Assembly: GCA_016716835.1 (NCBI GenBank)
Contig: JADJUW010000002.1
Span: 372,001-436,000 of the forward strand
Length of the DNA: 64,000 nucleotides
DNA from: Myxococcales bacterium
GTDB taxonomy: Bacteria; Myxococcota_A; Polyangia; Haliangiales; Haliangiaceae
Direction: 5' to 3'
Positions 18,601 through 26,821 of the stretch are shown piece after piece. Positions within the stretch are counted from its first letter, which is position 1, and every line of letters begins with the position of its first letter. The notes under the pieces were generated by a model. The model saw only the letters and a program-made list of their open reading frames with translations, searched no databases and was not told the origin of the DNA. The translations under genes were made by a program, and so were the position numbers.

Positions 18601-19429
18601 CGCTGCCCGCAGCCGAGACCGCGACGGAGTCCGCATGAAATTCCATCTGGCGCCCGAGGGCCCGCTCCGCAATGAGGATCCACCCGAAGATGGTTTCGAA
18701 AACCGATCTGACCGACCATGCGAGAATTCGGCCCAGCCAACCCAGCCAAGCCAGGCGCAGGTCGATTTGCGAGAGCCCGCGCAGCAGGCTGTCAATCCAT
18801 CCGCGTGCGCCCAGAAACTCGGAAACAATGCGCTGCGAGATATAGACGTAGCGGCCTACCGCACTCGATCGCGCCTGTGAAAAATGCCCGAACTCGTGGG
18901 CCAGGACCGCCTTGAATTCGCTGAGGTTTAAGACATTGATCAGGCCGAACCCAATCTCCAATTTCTTTTTTACCGGAATGATCAAATTGTGCAGCCGTAC
19001 TTCATAGAACATGCTGGCATTGACGTGATTCGACAGATAGATTGCCGCGGGACGCGGCGCCTTGACTTCGTCGGCTACTTGGCAAATGAACTGGTATAGT
19101 TGAGGTTCCGATTCGGCGGTCACCTCAATTCTGTCGTCTTCATCGGCATCGTGACGTTTCTTGGGCCAAAGCCCGCGAATCATTAGCAGCGCCATAAGCA
19201 CGGAGAGCCCGCACGTGAGCGCCAGCACAAACAGATCGTCGGGCTTGGCCTTCATCGCCTTGACCATCTTCCACGCGTTCCAAACAAAGAACCCAAACGT
19301 CCCAAAGTACAGGATCCCAAACAACAGCAGCGCGACGACGGCCAACCACGCATGTCGCACAAAAGACCGGGTCGGCTTGGTCAGCGCTTCCGGCACATGC
19401 TGCGGACTCGGTGGGTACAAGTTGCTCAT
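15650..19429 (-). CDS. Giant M48-family membrane metalloprotease
   Basis: About 1259 residues from the ATG at 19429 (MSNLYPPSPQ), preferred over 19528 because the longer form only adds a Pro/Arg-rich stretch. Two N-terminal membrane helices precede an M48 peptidase domain: HEFGH near residue 177 gives the two zinc histidines, and the downstream MEFHADSVAV supplies the third ligand Glu. After the catalytic region comes ~350 residues of helical sequence, another membrane helix (VRIAAAGSIIAALAALGTV) and ~500 residues probably on the other side of the membrane with TPR-like helices. Ordinary M48/HtpX proteins are ~280-500 residues, so the C-terminal two thirds is an extension of unknown role. It looks intact. 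Confidence 0.85.
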   Translation of the reverse strand: MSNLYPPSPQHVPEALTKPTRSFVRHAWLAVVALLLFGILYFGTFGFFVWNAWKMVKAMKAKPDDLFVLALTCGLSVLMALLMIRGLWPKKRHDADEDDRIEVTAESEPQLYQFICQVADEVKAPRPAAIYLSNHVNASMFYEVRLHNLIIPVKKKLEIGFGLINVLNLSEFKAVLAHEFGHFSQARSSAVGRYVYISQRIVSEFLGARGWIDSLLRGLSQIDLRLAWLGWLGRILAWSVRSVFETIFGWILIAERALGRQMEFHADSVAVSAAGSDAIVNGLYKLRAADNGLSQSLSFMNTLGSKGKAIPDVFDVQHNIIERMTNILGQSYSQPTSCPPGVDPATHRVFEQSIAIPPQMWSTHPANTDREDNAKRIYVFCPQDVRSPWLLFRDAEGLKQQATRDLYKTPETLDQLSLDNAREAVHAEYGDEYLSTRYMGIYIDRHVTRSAAKVEDLFELTPTPTAWSDLYPESLRDLVESLDQLEKEESQLKALAIGIADAPGGVVRFRGEDFRAKDIPRLQQHVNDELAKTDKSMSQALKRIRSAHRFAAQALGPQWLTRHTSHVQLVHYLEHVVADLGDLKRVFDNDFQHAVADGQISTREADKLVHAGTQLYLALEKVYGDAPSVQLSASGLTAAPDGSSADWKTQLGEFKFGPPSRDNLGDWLGAVDSWVYGTTGPAGVARDAALNDLLRLEAQIAERAQHGRVNDDATSVEEALPAAPKSYATLLTREKRSIREKLGLWDRIQLGQGWFGGAVRIAAAGSIIAALAALGTVESNATIYCFNGLARPVLVDINGTEHAVPTHQHAIVIIPSGDHTITTRTQDTHETIETKQVATDDFETYVYNVAGAHMFIEAQGTYGGVEPTPRLVNRFTWMHTTANYVLEEPPTSGESGKEVHLVHALPFKPILLISSLENDADRAAVALTHARWTPLTAPSASFWLGVSQNVASEATLAVILQREAQTGPHVLFERIKQDATTNCEAWPEQARVPPAAAQGLGEADQLYLAWRCRQGDLKQWSALRIQFPDNPWILMATGYAAASEMQWADAGEAFADAMKRLPALVEHVFWEHQRVRAVLTKEKLRAIPQGAPDDQTHFLFSIFSEADLMTTLGINRTGSETDESTVRELAGASRNARPALRKALLETKPDELRIISPILVWAVAHLEKQPTAAYRDLILANGKLSKEEEDAKRMVAFLDFVAAPDFGARAQGDTLLGAQAPRDRGLAYMAAVMILGDKCPKEWKDLADQLLFPFETPIW

Positions 19430-19624
19430 GCCGCACGTTTCCGACGTTATGCGCGGTAAAGGCAAGAAGATTGTGCGGGAAGTTGCGGGCGTGGGAGGGC
19501 AAGGACCGCGTCGGCGCGTTGGCCGCAAGCTGGGTCAGCCCGCCTCTATCTCAGCGCCTTGGCCGGCGCACACCGTCTCATAACGGGGGTGAAAAACCAC
19601 AAGTTGCGGGCCAGGCGGGGGGCG

Positions 19625-19954
19625 CTAGTGAATCTCACCCAGCCGCAAGATTGTGCCGTGGACGTCGCCGGTGTCGGGATCGATCTGCGGATCTACAAAC
19701 AGCCGCGTGACCTCCGTTTGCTGCAGCCCGGCGAGCATTTCGGGCGAGACAAAATCGCGGGTATCGGTGCCGATCGCAAACAGGGTTTGGCCGGTGCCCA
19801 TGCTCGCGGCAAACGCCTCAGCGGCTGGGCCATTGGAAAACAAAAAGCCGTACGGCCGCCGACACCACATCGCATCGCCGTTGCTGGTGAGGTACCAAAT
19901 TTGCGGTGGCAGCACGGCAATGAGCGCGTCCAGCGAAAGCGCGGCACCTGACAT
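19625..19954 (-). CDS. Hypothetical protein, 109 residues
   Basis: A small, soluble-looking protein (MSGAALSLDALIAVLPPQIW start). It has no signal peptide, Cys motif or domain I recognise. The composition is globular and balanced, and the reading frame fits its neighbours' codon bias, which is why I accept it as a gene. It lies between the TPMT-like gene and the M48 gene on the same strand, 37 bases after the former's stop, so it may be the second gene of an operon with it. Confidence 0.6.
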   Translation of the reverse strand: MSGAALSLDALIAVLPPQIWYLTSNGDAMWCRRPYGFLFSNGPAAEAFAASMGTGQTLFAIGTDTRDFVSPEMLAGLQQTEVTRLFVDPQIDPDTGDVHGTILRLGEIH

Positions 19955-19991
19955 GCCGGGGTCTTACCACGGTCTCCAGCGCGCGCCGCGC

Positions 19992-20663
19992 CTATTTGGC
20001 GCCCAGCCGACGCAAAAGGTAGGCAACTTCCGTGACCTGGGTAATGCCCGCGGCGGCAAAGCGCGGGCTGACCGGCGCCGGGCGCTGCTCGAGGCGCTGG
20101 AGGGCAAAGCGCGGCTCGAACAGGGTTCGCACTAGCTCGTCGTTGACGCTCCAAGGTGGGCCATCTAACCGCTGCTGATCGTAGTCGAAGGTCACCAGCA
20201 GCAGGGTGCCGCCGGGACGCAGCACGCGGTGCATGGTATCGACATAATCGCGGCGCCGCGCCGGATCGATTGCGACCAACGACGCACGGTCGTAGGCGCT
20301 GTCAAAAAGTGGAAGTTGTGGCGACGGCACAACCTCGGCCAGCGCAAACGCATCGCCAACGAGCAGCGAAACCGCCAGCTCGGGCGAACGCAGGCAGGCA
20401 AAGGGCCCTAGCTGCGAGGTTGCGGCCATCAGGCCGGCCTCCGCAAAATACGCCGCCGCGGCCTCGGGCACCCATTCGGTACCCGCCACCGTAAACCCGC
20501 GCTCGGCGAGATGCGTTAGATCCCGGCTCTTGCCGCACATGGGCACGTAGATGCTGCCTGGGGCCAAGGCGTCAAGATGCGCTACGAGGAGCGGATTAAC
20601 CTCGCTGGCGTGAAACCCAATCTCGCCTTTATCCCAGCGCTCCTGCCAATAGTCGTGGTGCAT
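19992..20663 (-). CDS. Thiopurine S-methyltransferase family protein
   Basis: A 223-residue SAM-dependent methyltransferase. The start at 20663 gives MHHDYWQERWDKGEIGFH, which matches how bacterial TPMT proteins begin; the longer frame to 20738 adds an unrelated leader. The family hallmarks are the HASEVNPLLVAH segment, VPMCGKSRDLTHLAERGF (SAM-binding region) and AGTEWVPEAAAAYF. Bacterial members methylate thiols or selenium/tellurium species with S-adenosylmethionine in the cytoplasm. The start lies divergent from the YceI gene, so the ~110 bases between hold both promoters. Confidence 0.88.
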   Translation of the reverse strand: MHHDYWQERWDKGEIGFHASEVNPLLVAHLDALAPGSIYVPMCGKSRDLTHLAERGFTVAGTEWVPEAAAAYFAEAGLMAATSQLGPFACLRSPELAVSLLVGDAFALAEVVPSPQLPLFDSAYDRASLVAIDPARRRDYVDTMHRVLRPGGTLLLVTFDYDQQRLDGPPWSVNDELVRTLFEPRFALQRLEQRPAPVSPRFAAAGITQVTEVAYLLRRLGAK

Positions 20664-20776
20664 GACGCTTTTAGACCACGATTTTGCCCAATCTACCAAT
20701 TGTTGCAAAATCGCAACAATGCATCTCGTTTGACCCATCTAGTCGGCAGCGCGCATTATGCCTAGGGTTAGAGCAT

Positions 20777-21379
20777 ATGAGCACTTCAACCATTTCAAAT
20801 CCCTCTACGTCTAACTCTTCGGTTGCCTCCAACACCGCCGCGCTCGCGCCGGTGACAAAGTATGCCGTCGATGCGTCGCACTCCAGCGTCGGCTTTGGCG
20901 TTCGCCACCTGATGATCACCACGGTGCGCGGCGAATTTAGCCAGTTCGCTGGCAGCTTTTCCTACGACGCGAGCCGGCCTGAGCTAACCAAGCTGGAGGC
21001 CAACATCGAGGTAGGATCTGTCAACACGCGCGAGCCCAAGCGCGACGAACACCTGCGCAGCGCCGATTTCTTTGATGCGGCGAATCATCCAAGCATGACC
21101 TTTGTCTCAACCTCAGCGCGGCGCGACGGCGACAAGCTGATCGTGAGTGGCCAACTGACCATCCGCGGCACCAGCAAGCCCGTGGTCCTGACCGTGTCGG
21201 ACATTACCCCCGAGCAAACTGACCCGTGGGGCAACAAGCGCATCGGCGCCACCGCCCGCGCCACCATCTTGCGGTCGGACTATGGCATGACGTGGAATGC
21301 CGCGCTCGAGGCGGGCGGCGTCATGGTGAGCGACAAGGTGACCCTCGAAATCGAAGCGTCGTTGGTGCGCCAAGCGTAA
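20777..21379 (+). CDS. YceI-like lipid-binding protein
   Basis: A 200-residue YceI-family lipocalin-like protein. The ATG at 20777 (MSTSTISNPS) fits better than the ATG at 20684, which lies inside the divergent gene's leader. Family features are YAVDASHSSVGFGVRH at the beginning of the barrel, RGEFSQFAGSF, NTREPKRDEHLRSADFFDAANHP (split here as NTREPKRDEHLRS and ADFFDAANHP) and the final VTLEIEAS strand. YceI barrels bind isoprenoid-type lipids. No signal peptide is evident, unlike E. coli YceI, so it is probably cytoplasmic. Confidence 0.9.
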   Translation: MSTSTISNPSTSNSSVASNTAALAPVTKYAVDASHSSVGFGVRHLMITTVRGEFSQFAGSFSYDASRPELTKLEANIEVGSVNTREPKRDEHLRSADFFDAANHPSMTFVSTSARRDGDKLIVSGQLTIRGTSKPVVLTVSDITPEQTDPWGNKRIGATARATILRSDYGMTWNAALEAGGVMVSDKVTLEIEASLVRQA

Positions 21380-21385
21380 CGCCCG

Positions 21386-22246
21386 CTAGGCTGCGCGCGA
21401 GGACGACTCAATCGCGGCCAATCTCCGAAGCATTTCGGCATTCATGGTGTCGAATTTTTCGTGCAGCTGCTGGATCTGCAGCTCGGCCTTAAGATTGACA
21501 TCATATTCGATATCGCTGCGGGTGCGATCGCGGGCGCTCTGTCGATTAGAGCTAAACAGCAGCAAGGTGGTCAGCATGATCGCCTCAAGCGAAACTGCCA
21601 TCGTCAGCAGACCAAACGGATAGGCGTCAAACGGCGCATTGCCCAAGAGGCCGGTATTGAGCACGATCCACGCCGAGAAGAAGCACAGGTGCAGCAGCAA
21701 AAACGAGATGCTGCCGGAAAAGGCGGCGACGGCGTCGGCGCTGCGCATCAGCCAGTTGGAATCTTCCTCGAACTCCTCGTTGACGTTGCGAGAGGCGGTG
21801 TTGCGCAGCAGATTCGTGCTCTCACGCAAGCGCTGGCCGCTCGCGGTGAGCAAATCCATCGCCGCACCGGGCTGCATCTTGATTAGGTGGTCGAGGTCGC
21901 CGCGGTCGACCGCGATTACTTCGCCGGCCTCGATAACCGTCGCGCTCGCCGTGCGCGGGCCCTGATCGAGCATCGAGATTTCGCCAAAAAACTCGCCCTC
22001 GCGCACCCGCTCAAGCACCACGCGTTCGCCGGTCAGCGTCTTGACCCACAGCTCGACACAGCCGGTCTTGACGATGTACATGCAGTCGCCCGGGTCGCCG
22101 AAGCTAAAGAGCGCTTGCCCCGCGGTGGTCGCCTCTTCGGTGAGCCGTGCCGCCAAGACGCTGCGCTCGGTCGCATCCAACAGGGAAAACAGGTGAATCC
22201 CTTCTAGCTCTTCGGTCGAGACGCCCATGGGCCCTTTTATCGCCAT
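21386..22246 (-). CDS. Cyclic-nucleotide-binding domain protein with DUF1003 membrane domain
   Basis: About 286 residues. The N-terminal ~130 residues form a CNB fold (IHLFSLLDATERSVLAARL, FGDPGDCMYIVKTGCVELW, EGEFFGEISMLDQGPRTASA). A DUF1003-type membrane domain follows, with helices at SFLLLHLCFFSAWIVLNTGL and LLTMAVSLEAIMLTTLLLF, then NRQSARDRTRSDIEYDVN and a short coiled coil. ATGs at 22246 and 22228 are both possible; the former starts 14 bases after the AEC permease stop. It probably responds to a cyclic nucleotide or another small ligand at the membrane; the ligand is not known. Confidence 0.87.
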   Translation of the reverse strand: MAIKGPMGVSTEELEGIHLFSLLDATERSVLAARLTEEATTAGQALFSFGDPGDCMYIVKTGCVELWVKTLTGERVVLERVREGEFFGEISMLDQGPRTASATVIEAGEVIAVDRGDLDHLIKMQPGAAMDLLTASGQRLRESTNLLRNTASRNVNEEFEEDSNWLMRSADAVAAFSGSISFLLLHLCFFSAWIVLNTGLLGNAPFDAYPFGLLTMAVSLEAIMLTTLLLFSSNRQSARDRTRSDIEYDVNLKAELQIQQLHEKFDTMNAEMLRRLAAIESSSRAA

Positions 22247-22259
22247 CGCGGGCGACGGG

Positions 22260-23174
22260 CTAGCCCAGCAAGGCATTGATCAGCGGCAAGGTCGCGATAG
22301 AGGCGACGATGCCAAACCCCAGCACGGTATTGGCGGTGTCCGGATCGAGGCCGTGCTTATCTGCGACGATGGTTGCAGAAATCATCGGCGACATGGCGGC
22401 TTGCAGGGTGGCGATGGCGAGCAACTCGCCACCAAGCCCCAGCGCCATGCCGACGGACCACACCAGCGCTGGCGCCAGCGCGAGCTTGTACGCCAAGGCC
22501 GCCGCTACCGCGAACGCTTGCTCGCGCCGCAGCCGCAGCTTGAAATGCAGGCCCACGCTAAACAAGGCCAACGGCGACAAGGTGCCGCCGAGGCGCGCGA
22601 ACACCTCGGCCAGCTGCGGCGGCCAGCCGCCGGCGAGGCCAACGACGACCCCTGCCACTAGCGCGAGAAACGGCGGAAATGTCGCGACACGACGCGCGAT
22701 TTGCGCCCCCGTCGGACGCGGCGACGTCGCGTCGCCAGTGGCAAAGGTCGCGGCGATCATCGTCCCGCCGATCGCCAGCGCCAAAAAAGCGCCCGCCTGA
22801 TCCGCGACCACCGCGAGCGGCAAGCTGGCGCCGCCGCGCAGCGCCTCGATCATCGGAAACCCAAGAAACGACGTATTGCTGAGGCCCGCGACGAGCATGA
22901 TGCAACCGGTACGCGCGCGCGTCCAACCTAGGCGTCGGCTAGCCAGGCTGACCCAAATAACCGCGACGCCGAGCACCAGCCATTGCGAGGCGGCGAGGTA
23001 CCACAGCTCCCACGAAAGCCTCAGCCGCGGCACTAGCGCCAGCGTGACCGCCGGCAACGCGACATAAATGATCCACCAATGCAGTGCGGCGGCCATGCCC
23101 ACGGGTGCTTTGCCCCAGCGCGCCACCGCCATCCCAAGCAGCAGACACAACCCAACCAACCACAGCGCGGTCAC
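22260..23174 (-). CDS. AEC-family permease (auxin efflux carrier type)
   Basis: About 304 residues with around ten hydrophobic helices. I prefer the GTG at 23174, which opens directly into helix 1 (VTALWLVGLCLLLGM); a GTG at 23294 would add a hydrophilic leader. The half-symmetric arrangement with NTSFLGFPMIEAL near the end of helix 4 region and MSPMISATIVADKHGLDP in the second half are typical AEC signatures. Bacterial relatives export or import small carboxylates such as malate. It is probably co-transcribed with the CNB-DUF1003 gene. Confidence 0.85.
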   Translation of the reverse strand: MTALWLVGLCLLLGMAVARWGKAPVGMAAALHWWIIYVALPAVTLALVPRLRLSWELWYLAASQWLVLGVAVIWVSLASRRLGWTRARTGCIMLVAGLSNTSFLGFPMIEALRGGASLPLAVVADQAGAFLALAIGGTMIAATFATGDATSPRPTGAQIARRVATFPPFLALVAGVVVGLAGGWPPQLAEVFARLGGTLSPLALFSVGLHFKLRLRREQAFAVAAALAYKLALAPALVWSVGMALGLGGELLAIATLQAAMSPMISATIVADKHGLDPDTANTVLGFGIVASIATLPLINALLG

Positions 23175-23323
23175 GTGACGACAAAATACCAGCCCTCCAG
23201 CGAACTTGCTACGCTGGTAGGGGCGTCCTGGCGCAGCCCGCGCAACGCTCGCCGCACCCGCGGCGGGCCCCACAGGTAGTTGCCGGGCTGACACCCTCGC
23301 GCATTTCTCCGACAGGGCCGCAA

Positions 23324-25000
23324 ATGCCGGTTGGGCCGCATGCAGCGCCTCTCGAAGTGATCTATCTTAGATGGGTGCGGCTCGGCGACATGCTTGTGCG
23401 CGATGGCGTCATCACGATGTCTCATCTCGATGAGGCCTTGGTGCACCAACAAAAAAGCCAGACCCGGCTAGGGTCAATTCTGTATCTGCTGCAGATGGCC
23501 GACCCTGACGTGCTAGCGCGCGCGCTTGCGCACCAGCACAGCGTGCCCGCGGCCCTGCTCAAGCACATCGTTGGGCGCGATCCCAAGGTGGTCGCCAAGC
23601 TGTCGCGCGATGTGGCATGGCGGTATTTCGCCCTGCCGGTGGCCATCTCCAAGGGCGGCGGTTCGCCTTCGATGGTGGTGTGTTTTCGCGATCCGAAAAA
23701 CATCACGGCCATGCAGCATCTGTCAGGCCTGATGAACATGCCGATCATCGCGGCCGTGGCGTGCGAAGCCGTCATCGCGCAGGCGCTGACCGAATCCTAC
23801 GGCACCAAACCCGACAACAAGGGCGGGCTCGAGATTGACTTTGATGAACCTGAGCCCGAGGCCAAGGCGCCGGCGGAGCTTGAGCCCATCGACATTGGCT
23901 TTCAGCTTGTCGACCTTGACGCCCAAGGCGTCGATCGCGATCACAACACGCTTGCAGGCCCCCCCAACGCCAAAGAGAACGCCGGCATCTTGTCTATGGC
24001 AAGCGCCTCGGGACAGATGCCCGTATTTGATCCCAGAATCAATGGCGGCCTAGGCTCGCGGACAATACCGCCACCATTTGCGCAAACCGTCATCGGCGTA
24101 AAGCCCGCCGAGGCAGCCGCACCAGCACCAGCGGTAACTGCCGCTCCGGCCGCTCCGGCTGCTCCGGCCGCTCCGGCTGTGCCGGTTGTGGTCTCACCGC
24201 AAGACCTGGTGGTGTCCGTTCCTCGAACCTCGGTCGTTACCGTACCGCCGCTGCCCGCGAGTCCGCCGCCTCAGTATGTGCGACCAGCCACCGCGCCCTT
24301 GTCCGCCCCGGTGGCCGATGTGGCAGCGCCCCCTCCAGTGGTGCCGCCTGTGCAAGCCGCGCCGTTGCCTGCCGCCGCCGAAGCCGAGGCCGTGCCCATC
24401 GCGCCGCCGCCCGGCTCCGCCGCCGAGCTACATGCAGCCATGGCCTCGGGCACGCAGCGCCTGAACATCGCGCCGGCCATGCAATCGGCCGAGGCCCCGC
24501 CGGTTATCGCGCCGCTCGATATCGCCGGTGCGCAAGCGGCGTTGGCGACGGCAGCCACACGGGACGATGTCGGCGACCTTGTGCTGCGGTATCTCGTTGG
24601 CGCGTTTTCCGCTGGCGTGATGTTTGTCGTGCGCGATGGCTTGGCGCTGGGGCACCGCGGTCACGGCGGCTCGCTCTCGCCAAATGTCGTCGAGTCGCTA
24701 GTGATTCCGCTCAACGTGCCCTCGGCATTTAAAGATGTGCACGAGCGCATGCAGGCCTTTCGCGGCGCGCCCGCGACGCCGAATGCGACCCAGGATCGAT
24801 TCTTGCGTGTGGTTGGTTATCCTGGCACCCCAGCCGAAATCATGCTGGTGCCGGTGCTCGTGCGTGGCCGCTCGGTGGGCATAATTTACGCGCAGCAACC
24901 GCTGTTTCCCGCGGGCGATGGCTGGACGGACTTGCAAGCCGTGGCGCAGGCGTGTGGTGCGGCGTATTTACGCATCATCATTGCCTCGAAGCAAAAATAG
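23324..25000 (+). CDS. Stand-alone MshEN-domain protein with C-terminal GAF-like domain
   Basis: About 558 residues. The N-terminal ~150 residues match the MshEN (GspE N-terminal) module: RLGDMLVRDGVIT, HQQKSQTRLGSILY, VPAALLKHIVGRDPKVVAKL and PVAISKGGGSPSMVVCFRDP. In known proteins such modules bind c-di-GMP and sit in front of a secretion ATPase, but no ATPase follows here. A ~300-residue Pro/Ala-rich linker includes a short repeat (APAAPAAPAAPAVPV) and is followed by ~150 residues that look GAF-like (VLRYLVGAFSAGVMFVVRDG, then a late VPVLVRGRSVGIIYAQ strand). It is probably a c-di-GMP- or metabolite-responsive regulator. The start ATG at 23324 is chosen because everything upstream belongs to the divergent permease region. 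Confidence 0.78.
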   Translation: MPVGPHAAPLEVIYLRWVRLGDMLVRDGVITMSHLDEALVHQQKSQTRLGSILYLLQMADPDVLARALAHQHSVPAALLKHIVGRDPKVVAKLSRDVAWRYFALPVAISKGGGSPSMVVCFRDPKNITAMQHLSGLMNMPIIAAVACEAVIAQALTESYGTKPDNKGGLEIDFDEPEPEAKAPAELEPIDIGFQLVDLDAQGVDRDHNTLAGPPNAKENAGILSMASASGQMPVFDPRINGGLGSRTIPPPFAQTVIGVKPAEAAAPAPAVTAAPAAPAAPAAPAVPVVVSPQDLVVSVPRTSVVTVPPLPASPPPQYVRPATAPLSAPVADVAAPPPVVPPVQAAPLPAAAEAEAVPIAPPPGSAAELHAAMASGTQRLNIAPAMQSAEAPPVIAPLDIAGAQAALATAATRDDVGDLVLRYLVGAFSAGVMFVVRDGLALGHRGHGGSLSPNVVESLVIPLNVPSAFKDVHERMQAFRGAPATPNATQDRFLRVVGYPGTPAEIMLVPVLVRGRSVGIIYAQQPLFPAGDGWTDLQAVAQACGAAYLRIIIASKQK

Positions 25001-25016
25001 CTGGTATGACCGCGGC

Positions 25017-25655
25017 GTGCTCCAACACGTCGCGACTTGGGTGCAGCAGTTTATTGCGGACGCCGGCTACGTCGGCTTGTTTGTGATGATTTTTCTCGAG
25101 AGCACATTGGTGCCCATTCCATCGCTGCTGGTCATGCCCTTCGCGGGTTTTATGGCGGCGCAGGGCCATTTTTCATTGCCGGCAATCCTGGCCATTAACA
25201 GCGCCGGCGCGGTGTCGGGCTCCTTGTTTTCGTATTGGATCGGCATGCGCGGCGGCACGCGCTTGCTCGAAACGTATGGCAAGTATTTTTTTATCAAGCC
25301 CGCCGACATCGCGCGCACCGAAGAGTTTTTTGCCAAGCACGGCATGTGGACCATTCTCATCGCGCGCTTCATGCCTGTGATTCGCCATATCATCTCGATT
25401 CCTGCCGGCGTCGCACGCATGAAGCTTACGACCTTCGTTACCCAAACGTTGCTCGGCGCGACCCTGTGGGGTGGGGGCCTGATGATCGTCGGGTACGTCC
25501 TCGGCAGTCGCTGGCAAGAGGTGGCCATGATCGCCAAAAAATTTGACCTCGCGATCGCCATTGCGACCGTCGTGGTCATCGTGGGGCTCGCTCTTCGGTT
25601 TTACCTCAAGCGGCGCAAGGCGGCCTTAGCCGCAACGGCGCCCACCCAGTCGTGA
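25017..25655 (+). CDS. DedA-family membrane protein
   Basis: About 212 residues from a GTG at 25017, seventeen bases after the MshEN gene. It has the DedA/VTT pattern: GLFVMIFLESTLVPIPSLLV, the PIPSLL proline pair, VSGSLFSYWIGMRGG, the RFMPVIRHIISIPAGVARM motif with the conserved Arg and Pro, and a last hydrophobic helix. Known DedA proteins act in membrane lipid scrambling or proton-coupled homeostasis. The longer ATG frame (24918) lies inside the upstream gene and lacks any signal-like character. Confidence 0.88.
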   Translation: MLQHVATWVQQFIADAGYVGLFVMIFLESTLVPIPSLLVMPFAGFMAAQGHFSLPAILAINSAGAVSGSLFSYWIGMRGGTRLLETYGKYFFIKPADIARTEEFFAKHGMWTILIARFMPVIRHIISIPAGVARMKLTTFVTQTLLGATLWGGGLMIVGYVLGSRWQEVAMIAKKFDLAIAIATVVVIVGLALRFYLKRRKAALAATAPTQS

Positions 25656-25724
25656 GCGCGACGTATCCCACCTTGGCATCCCTCAACGCACCTTTGCCCC
25701 TTTGACGCCGCCGCCAATAAAGCA

Positions 25725-26807
25725 ATGACCATGCTACCATCGAACTTAACCATGTGGCCGTTGGCATCTGAAGACGCGGCATTTACGTTTAATCCGCGCG
25801 AGTTGCAGCTCATCAATGCTGCCATCGCCACGGTGCAGGCGAGCAGCCCGCAAGACGCCCGCACGCTGACCGGCCTGGTGCAGCAGCTGGCCGACACGCG
25901 CAAGCTGGTAGAGTCGTGCCGCCCGCTGCGAGAGCCAACCGCCCTAGGCCACGAGGCGCGCAACGCCGACACCCTCATCAAGCACCTAATTACCCTCGAT
26001 GGCCTCTCGGGCGATCTAAGCCTGCCGCTAAAGGCCACGCTGTCGCGGACGTATCTGGTTTCCAAAATCATGTTTCTCCGCGCCTTCCTCAAGGCGACCA
26101 AGGCCACCACTGATGGCGTGGGGGTGGGCGTAGCGCCAGCCGACCCCAGTGCGTCGACCACGCGCTTGTGCTTCGATCTGCGCGAAGAGCTTGCGGAGTC
26201 GATCTATACCTTACTCGCCGAGGAGCTCTTGCTGGCGCTGCTCCGCAAGCCCTCGACCTTGCCTCGGATCAAGCTCCGTGCGGCGCAGCAACTAATCGCG
26301 GTGTGGGACGACGCCACCTTGGAAGTGCGTGATTTCGCGCCGATGCTGGAATCGGCGTGGCATGCGCGCAATCGCGTGCAGGCGGCTTACGGAACGTTGT
26401 TGGGCACGTCCGAGGCGGTCCAGCTCGCGTGCGCCGATTGCGACCCACATGTCATTGAGTTTTTCTCGCGGCGCGAGATGTCGACCGATGAGGCCTCGGC
26501 ATTCGAAGAATTCTTATTCAACATGACCAGCGAGGAGCTCACCGTGCTGCGGCGCGCGATGACCTCGCAAAACGTCAGCGCCATCTCGCCGGCATGGGCG
26601 GCGGGCGTGCTCGGCCGCCAAATCGAGGAGCTCGAGCATTCGCACGAAATCGACCCCATGGCGCTCTACCGCTCGTATCAGCGCCGCCAGCTGGCTGCCG
26701 ACTTTCGCATCATGTCGGGCACGCCGGGGCCGCGCCGCACCGCCGAAGCGTACCTCATCGTGGACCGGCTCGAGGCGGCCGCGGGCGACGCACGCTTGGC
26801 GATTTAG
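25725..26807 (+). CDS. Hypothetical protein, 360 residues, mostly helical
   Basis: A soluble-looking helical protein with no signal peptide or membrane helix. Helical blocks are NPRELQLINAAIATVQASS, RTLTGLVQQLADTRKLVESC, LREELAESIYTLLAEELLLA and QRRQLAADFRIMSGTP. A Cys-x2-Cys-like motif is absent (CADCD at ~224 is the closest). No domain is recognised. It follows the DedA gene on the same strand after 70 bases and converges on the TPR-PEGA gene. Codon bias matches neighbours, so it is a real gene, but function cannot be stated. Confidence 0.65.
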   Translation: MTMLPSNLTMWPLASEDAAFTFNPRELQLINAAIATVQASSPQDARTLTGLVQQLADTRKLVESCRPLREPTALGHEARNADTLIKHLITLDGLSGDLSLPLKATLSRTYLVSKIMFLRAFLKATKATTDGVGVGVAPADPSASTTRLCFDLREELAESIYTLLAEELLLALLRKPSTLPRIKLRAAQQLIAVWDDATLEVRDFAPMLESAWHARNRVQAAYGTLLGTSEAVQLACADCDPHVIEFFSRREMSTDEASAFEEFLFNMTSEELTVLRRAMTSQNVSAISPAWAAGVLGRQIEELEHSHEIDPMALYRSYQRRQLAADFRIMSGTPGPRRTAEAYLIVDRLEAAAGDARLAI

Positions 26808-26821
26808 TAAATCAGGCGCGC

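Noticed and set aside
24145..24185. Short GCTCCGGC tandem repeat
   Set aside because: It encodes the Ala-Pro linker of the MshEN protein; no sign of a separate element.
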